A stretch of DNA of 64,000 nucleotides from Nymphaea colorata (taxonomy: Eukaryota > Streptophyta > Magnoliopsida > Nymphaeales > Nymphaeaceae): the NCBI RefSeq assembly GCF_008831285.2, contig NC_045145.1, positions 3,762,723 to 3,826,722 on the forward strand, written 5' to 3'. Below are positions 59,191 to 64,000 of this stretch, in pieces. Position numbers and translations under genes: made by a program. How positions within the stretch are numbered: the first letter of the stretch is position 1; the number at the start of each line of letters is the position of its first letter. The notes beneath the pieces are model-generated. The model ran no database searches. It saw only the letters and a list, made by a program, of their open reading frames with translations, and had not been told where the DNA came from.

Positions 59191-59729
59191 GTGAGGAGGA
59201 AGGAATTGAGGGGAATGAAAAATGGGAGGAGGAGGAGGAGGAGGAGGAGGCTGTGACTGAAGATGTTTCTGGAGAACTTGATGCCCAAAACTGTTTTACA
59301 AACTCACCTGATGGTGGTTGTGTTTCTGGTCTAGATATCCATCTTGATGAAGCAAATCAGGACAGATGTACAGATGCTCAAGACACACGCAATGCGTCTT
59401 CTGTGCCATGTGAGTGTTGCCATCATGGCAATGATTTCCAAACTGCTATAGATACTTCAGCTATGCCATGTCCATGTCCTGAAGCTACTGTCAAGGCTCA
59501 AGGTAATATGGCTGAAGCACGTACATGTGGCAACAAGGAGTCTGGTGGTGTGTTTGGGGAAGGGTTCCTCTGTGAACATCCTTGTGATTCAAAGATCTGG
59601 GATATTGGGTTTGTTTCAATGTCTGGGAAAGATGTTGACATCCTACCTACCTGTAGTATGATGAAGGAAGTGTTTGGTGATGAAGCCTGGAATAATGAGG
59701 TGCTGAGGGACAGTTCTAGAATCAGCTAG
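57921..59729 (+). CDS. ELM2 / SANT (MYB-like) domain protein
   Basis: Exons 57921-58077 and 58240-59729 (G|GTAACA donor, TTCCAG acceptor, phase 1) give 548 aa. It resembles the plant ELM2-domain/MYB-like family thought to act in chromatin complexes, where ELM2 plus SANT modules bind histone deacetylases. Seen: RLPTFEEIFQCNNLPHELF near 30-50; an ELM2-like start VAIGPDHQAHVPVWEPE from about 134; a Cys-rich CTCLDQGSVRCVRQHI near 200-215, which I recall from this plant family; a SANT-like block from about 246 (RRWSMDEVNLFQEVVYSNP, then FWAELSLAFP, KKELVSYYFNVF); then an acidic region with 11 Asp in a row at about 360-370 and a Glu run near 384-394. The C-terminal third is Cys- and Asp-rich without a known domain. 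The ATG at 57921 follows a leader splice acceptor by 8 nt. Family call firm; molecular role inferred. Confidence 0.85.
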
Positions 59730-60200
59730 ATGCGTGTTCAAGTATTATGCTCTTGCTGCTTCTGCATCCATACTTGTTGGTTAAGAGTTTTAAGACATTA
59801 CTCTAATACTAGTGAATGGTTGCAAGGGTAGACTCTCTCTGTATGTTCATGGTGGAAGGTCAAATTATCTTCTACTATGAAAATTGACGACGTCCTCCCA
59901 CTGCCTCTTTTAAGGATACTGCTCAAATCTCGAGAAGAATACAGGGATACTTTTCACATCTCTTAAGAGTACCAATCGTGTCGTCCTCATTTTTTCCTTT
60001 TCTTTGAATGTTAATTGTTTATGTTTTTTTTCTTTTGTTGGTCTATGTATACAAGTCTAGAAGAAGTTAAATTTTTGCTTGTTATCCCATCCCAAGTCCT
60101 TTTTCTTGGAATCTCTTGTCCTCACTTGTAGGATGTTCGATATAAACCCTTCTCCCTGATGTAAGAAATGAATGTGGAAATCAATTTTTGATGTAAATTT
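59730..60200 (+). terminator. Probable 3' UTR of the ELM2/SANT-like gene
   Basis: T-rich non-coding DNA after the stop. TGTAAGAAATGAATGTGG at about 60160-60177 is a plausible near-end region. No clear AATAAA. Confidence 0.3.
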
Positions 60201-60666
60201 TTTATTTACTTGTTATAAGCATCTGAGCCATATCTATAATGCAAAACCTGGAGAGATCACCATGGTTATGTTCTCATTTTTAGTGGTGTTGCTGGATTTT
60301 GAAGGGTGCCTTCTAGCTCTGTGGTTTTCATGTGAGCTTATGACTTGGTTGTGGCAGTGTTCCTCGGGCAACTGTTTTCAAGTGAATCATGTCTGTGCTA
60401 TGTCACGCAGGTGCGGGGTGCGGGCCCTTTTTTAAAAAAGAAACAACCAAATTAACAACTAAAAAGCTATAATTGCATCAATTAATCTCTCAAAAAAAAA
60501 AAATGAAGCAAATTGTCTGATTCCACAATCAGGTGCATCCAATCCATGTTACTCAGCACTTATGAAGGTACCATTTTCTTGTTGAGCAAAAAACTCTGAA
60601 AGCCTCATTGTCTGATTCAAATGCAAGGGAAAAGAGAAAAAGTCCATGAGAATTCCAATCCTTAAA

Positions 60667-60672
<6 letters not shown>
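60201..60672. other. Intergenic stretch, nothing identified
   Basis: No coding-like frame or repeat end was recognised; an A run lies at about 60492-60502. Confidence 0.4.
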
Positions 60673-60748
<76 letters not shown>

Positions 60749-60770
60749 GTCTGTCTGTCTGTTTGTGCAG
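60673..60770 (+). repeat. Long (CT)n tract ending in a splice-acceptor-like TTTGTGCAG
   Basis: About 38 CT repeats (60673-60748, one interruption) followed by (GTCT)n and TTTGTGCAG at 60762-60770. The design resembles the phosphorylase intron-8 acceptor. Downstream, 60771-60852 ends ATGGACAG|GTGGGG and could be a leader exon, but no continuation was found. Confidence 0.6.
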
Positions 60771-60852
60771 TTGCAGCAAGAATTGAGAACCCTTCATTCA
60801 GTAGCTGATCTCTGATTCAGAAGCCAATCAGTGCTCTCAAGCCAATGGACAG

Positions 60853-61707
60853 GTGGGGCAAGTGTTTTTTCTTGTAATTGCTGTTAGTTTAAATTACTGA
60901 ATAATTGCTCTTTTGACCACTCTTGTACAGTTGTCAACAAGTGTTTCAGGGAGATGTTTTCATTGGTTCATTTGTCCTCTTAACTTGATAGTGTGTGTAT
61001 CTGATTCACTTTAGTTGCTTGTTCCTAGTTAGATTAATAAAGTGTAGTTCTTATTTTGAAAATTTTTTACTGGAGCTTGGTAAATATATGTTGATGCAGT
61101 TAGTTGTTTGTTTCTATTGAAGATATGGAAAAATCCTTTAAGTTCCTTATTGGACTTCAGGTTTGGGTTAACTCAAGCTCTTGGCTCTAAAGTGTTAATT
61201 TTGTGTCTATGGAAGTCCTCTGTTATTCATTGATATTTTTGCCTATGTAATCTGCAAGTTTATTTATGTACTCTAGTGAATGATATTTGTCTTTAACTCT
61301 GGACCTATTCTTTTTTCTTTTTGTTTGTATATCCTTGCTGTTTTAGTCTATCTTTATTCAGTTTTAAGAACTAATTGGGTAGTCTAGAGTCTAGACTGTA
61401 AACTCTAAAGGTTGTATGGCTCCTGAGAACTGTGTTTCCATTAAGAATTGCCGAGGTTGATTTTTTTATCTAGTTAATAAGTGGAAGTTTGTGGTTGTGT
61501 GCTCAGTTCATTGTCCATATTTACTATCACTTACCTTCATAGTTTTATGTGCCCAATGGGAGCTTTGTGTTCTACTCTTCATTAGTTTTCTGTGTCCTTA
61601 TTTGCTATCATGTACCATTTTGTCTGCTGAAATGTGTCTTAGCATGCCATTCAGGATAACTTCATATATTCTCCCAAGTACATGATTGCTCATGTCTGTG
61701 GTATGCC
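60853..61707. other. T-rich stretch, no gene recognised
   Basis: Composition is like that of plant introns or leaders, but no exon could be chained. Confidence 0.35.
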
Positions 61708-61988
61708 GTGTTGTATGTATCGTATGATACTGGGGTCGTATCGTACGATACGTATCGTCGTGTTTCAAAAATGTAATACAATACACCACCTGTATCGTAC
61801 AGTTACGATACAGGCATCGTATCGTACTATACGGTTACGATACAGGTACAATACGGTAATTTTTATTGATTTTTTATTACTTTTTGAGAATTTTTTATTA
61901 TTTTTTTAAAAAACATACGATATTTTACGATACAGCGTATCTTAAAGCCAGACCGATACGGCTTACGATACGCTTTTTACAACATTGG
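61708..61988. mobile_element. MULE-like MITE (281 bp) with 9-bp target duplication
   Basis: TGGTATGCC occurs directly before (61699-61707) and after (61989-61997) the segment. The left end GTGTTGTATGTATCGTATG and the complement of the right end (starting AATGTTGTAAAAAGCGTATCG) are imperfect inverted ends. The interior consists of GTATCGTAC/GTTACGATACAGG words in both orientations plus an AT-only core. Nine bp is the usual duplication of Mutator-like elements; non-coding. Confidence 0.7.
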
Positions 61989-63293
61989 TGGTATGCCCTC
62001 TATTTCTTGTTGATATGTCCCGTTAGGAAACCTTGCAAAGAAACAATTGGTTTGACAGTTCTGAAACACTTGTTCCTAGGTTCTAGGGACCCCCACCTTT
62101 TCATCTAGGCTGGGCCATGGCGCATGTATGTGTCTAAGTTAAACAAAAAAAAAAAAAAGTTTCAGAAGTTCTCTCCTATTTTCTTCCTCTAACTGCATCT
62201 TTTTCCATTAATTTCTTCTTTTTTTATCCCTTTTTTCTTCTCCTTCTTCATCCTCATCTTTTTTCCTTTCATATACTGTTTTTGGGTTGCCAGAGTGCCT
62301 GCTTAGGCCTTTTTGTAATTCCACTGTTTAGGCCCACGAGGTGCTTTTGGCAACTAACTTTGTACTTCTCTTAATCCGGTTCCTTGGGGTTTAAGTCCAT
62401 AGACCTCGTTCCAAGTTGAAAGGGATATCCCTTGTTGAACCCAAATCCTGAATAATTAATAGATATTGACCTTTGTGGGAACAACTTTCTGATTTGATTT
62501 ATTCATGCTTTGTTTCCTTTTAGACTGGCCCGTGCAGTGAGACATTTTGAGATCAGAAATAAGAATCATGCTTGTTTCCCTTTTTCTGCAATGGTTAGAA
62601 TAATTTGGTTTATATGGTTTTAGAACAAAAGGCATGGTCAGCTGAGTGTAGCTAAAACTTTTGGTTCTAGAAGGTGAACTACCTGTACCTGTTGTGAGGC
62701 TGCCTAATCGAATTTCTTTCTTTTGTTCTTCTCCATTCTTAGTTTTTTTTGTTCCTAAGTAATTTGTTCATGTTATTGGAGATGCTCATGTTTACAGAGC
62801 TCATGTTAGACTGCCAAACCTGCCGAAGGCCATCCCCAGTGTGCGATCCTTAAGTTCCAGTACATTGTTGTGTTCATTCTGTCCCTCCTTGCACTGCTTC
62901 CCTTCCAAAAGTTAGAATAGGCCTATACATGATAGTGCTAATTCTACCATAACTTCGTTTCTTGTTCATATGGAAGAGTGGCAAGTTCCTTTTTTATGGT
63001 ATTGCTCGTTTTGGTAGGATTTGAAGATAAATCCTGAGAAAAAGGTCATTGATTCTTTTGTTGTGGTCACTTTTGAAGTTGTTGGATATGGTCCCTACAA
63101 AAGAAAATAAGAATCTAAATGGAAGCTTGATGAATGAATGTTCTAATTCAGCACTTGGGACAAGTTGGTGTCTTCATTTTATAGTAAGGCTGGCATTTCA
63201 TAAGCCATGCCAAATGTTTATAGATTGTTTGTATTTTTCTGTGGCTGAAGAAATAATCTTAGAATGTTTACATTGATTTTCTGGAGCTTGCTG
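61989..63293. other. T-rich stretch with one weak exon-like segment
   Basis: At about 62800-62912, after TTTACAG, one frame stays open for about 38 codons (AHVRLPNLPKAIPSVRSL...) before a TAG. It matches no family I know. C/T-rich DNA lies at 62170-62270. Nothing else was recognised. Confidence 0.3.
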
Positions 63294-63433
63294 GTGTTTC
63301 ATAAGCCATGCAAAGTGAGGTGTGCCAAGCGATTAGCAGTTGGTTTGTGTTTATGGATTGTTTGTGTTTCATAAGCCATGCAAAGTGAGGTGTGCCAAGC
63401 GATTAGCAGTTGGTTTGTGTTTATGGATTGTTT
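63294..63433 (+). repeat. Perfect 70-bp tandem duplication
   Basis: GTGTTTCATAAGCCATGCAA starts at 63294 and again at 63364, and the two 70-bp copies look identical throughout. An older, diverged version (CATTTCATAAGCCATGCC) lies just upstream at about 63195-63290. The flanks TTTACATTGATTTTCTGGAG (63269) and TTACGTTGATTTTCTAGAG (63471) suggest an earlier, larger duplication of about 200 bp. Confidence 0.92.
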
Positions 63434-64000
63434 GGAGTATGTTTATGGGGAAGAAGTAATTTCAGAATGCTTACGTTGATTTTCTAGAGTTTGTGTTCAT
63501 CAGTAGCTTGTTTGGTTGCTATTCTTGAAACAGCTGGAACCGGTCCATTTGATCTCATTAGATGATCCAGAAAAGTGGTTGTTGCGACCAATACTTCAAT
63601 CTAGAGACCCGATATGACACAACACTTGTTTTGTCTTAAGGAATAGAAAAGCAGTCAAGCGTACAGAAAAAGAACCTTTCTCTCCCTGGCATATGCATAC
63701 ACAACAAAAGATTATTTACTCTTTTTTGCAGATATATTCATGATAACATTGTCCTTAAAAAAATTTGTAAGCAGTGCATGTCGGGGAAATATTTTTAGCC
63801 ACAAATTGACTGGATGCAAGAAAGTTGGATTCATAGGATGGATCAGGGCAAAGTCAGTATTGAGTATTCTATGTGTAATAGGCTAAAGAATGTTACCATC
63901 CTTAAAGCAGCTTTACAATGTTTTTCCACTGTCATTGCCATTACCATGTCGCCTTTTCAATTTCTGCGAGAGTTGGCAATTTAACTCAGTATATTTTTCC
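63434..64000. other. Window end, with a possible exon fragment near 63534
   Basis: After GAAACAG, the frame starting at 63534 reads LEPVHLISLDDPEKWLLRPI and stops after about 28 codons. No donor site or neighbour exon supports it. The remainder shows nothing. Confidence 0.2.

Noticed and set aside
59064-59288. Minus-strand and shifted frames with poly-Ile, poly-Leu or poly-Met runs
   Set aside because: They are frame shadows of the GAT/GAG repeats that encode Asp and Glu runs in the real protein.

Overview
The window is nuclear DNA of a flowering plant. Supporting this are a 15-exon plastidial alpha-glucan phosphorylase gene, a plant-type C2H2 zinc-finger gene with QALGGH fingers and a DLNLP repression motif, an ELM2/SANT-like gene, plant telo-box motifs (TTTAGGG type), a decayed Ty1/copia element, and many small non-autonomous DNA transposons. 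The species cannot be told from the sequence. Intergenic DNA is AT-rich and unusually full of long (TA)n and (CT)n microsatellites.

Layout. 1-7.4 kb: a broken copia pol fragment, then AT-rich repeats and MITE relics. 7.5-19.1 kb (+): the starch phosphorylase gene; all 15 exons join in frame to a 983-residue precursor with a transit peptide, the acidic insertion typical of the plastid isozyme, and the PLP lysine. 19-42 kb: a gene-poor repeat block. It holds a WRKY-like relic (22.8 kb), a 4.5-kb imperfect inverted repeat (26.7-31.2 kb), a small hairpin element (31.3-31.6 kb), a palindromic tandem array with microsatellites inside each unit (32.0-33.4 kb), several MITEs, and a five-copy tandem repeat just before the next gene. 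42.4-45.2 kb (+): an intronless four-finger C2H2 repressor-like gene. 45-55.8 kb: repeats, including a clean hAT-type MITE with an 8-bp target duplication. 55.9-60.2 kb (+): the ELM2/SANT-like gene, with a 5' leader intron and two coding exons. 60.2-64 kb: a long CT tract, a MULE-like MITE with a 9-bp target duplication, a perfect 70-bp tandem duplication, and possible but unproven exon fragments.

How the genes work together. The phosphorylase is a metabolic enzyme of plastid starch and malto-oligosaccharide turnover. The other two genes encode nuclear, probably repressive, regulators. Nothing in the sequence links the three genes functionally, but the C2H2 and ELM2/SANT pair may be an old conserved neighbourhood. 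No tRNA, rRNA, CRISPR array or prokaryotic feature was seen. Exon limits, leaders and transposon ends were read by eye, without alignment or transcript data.
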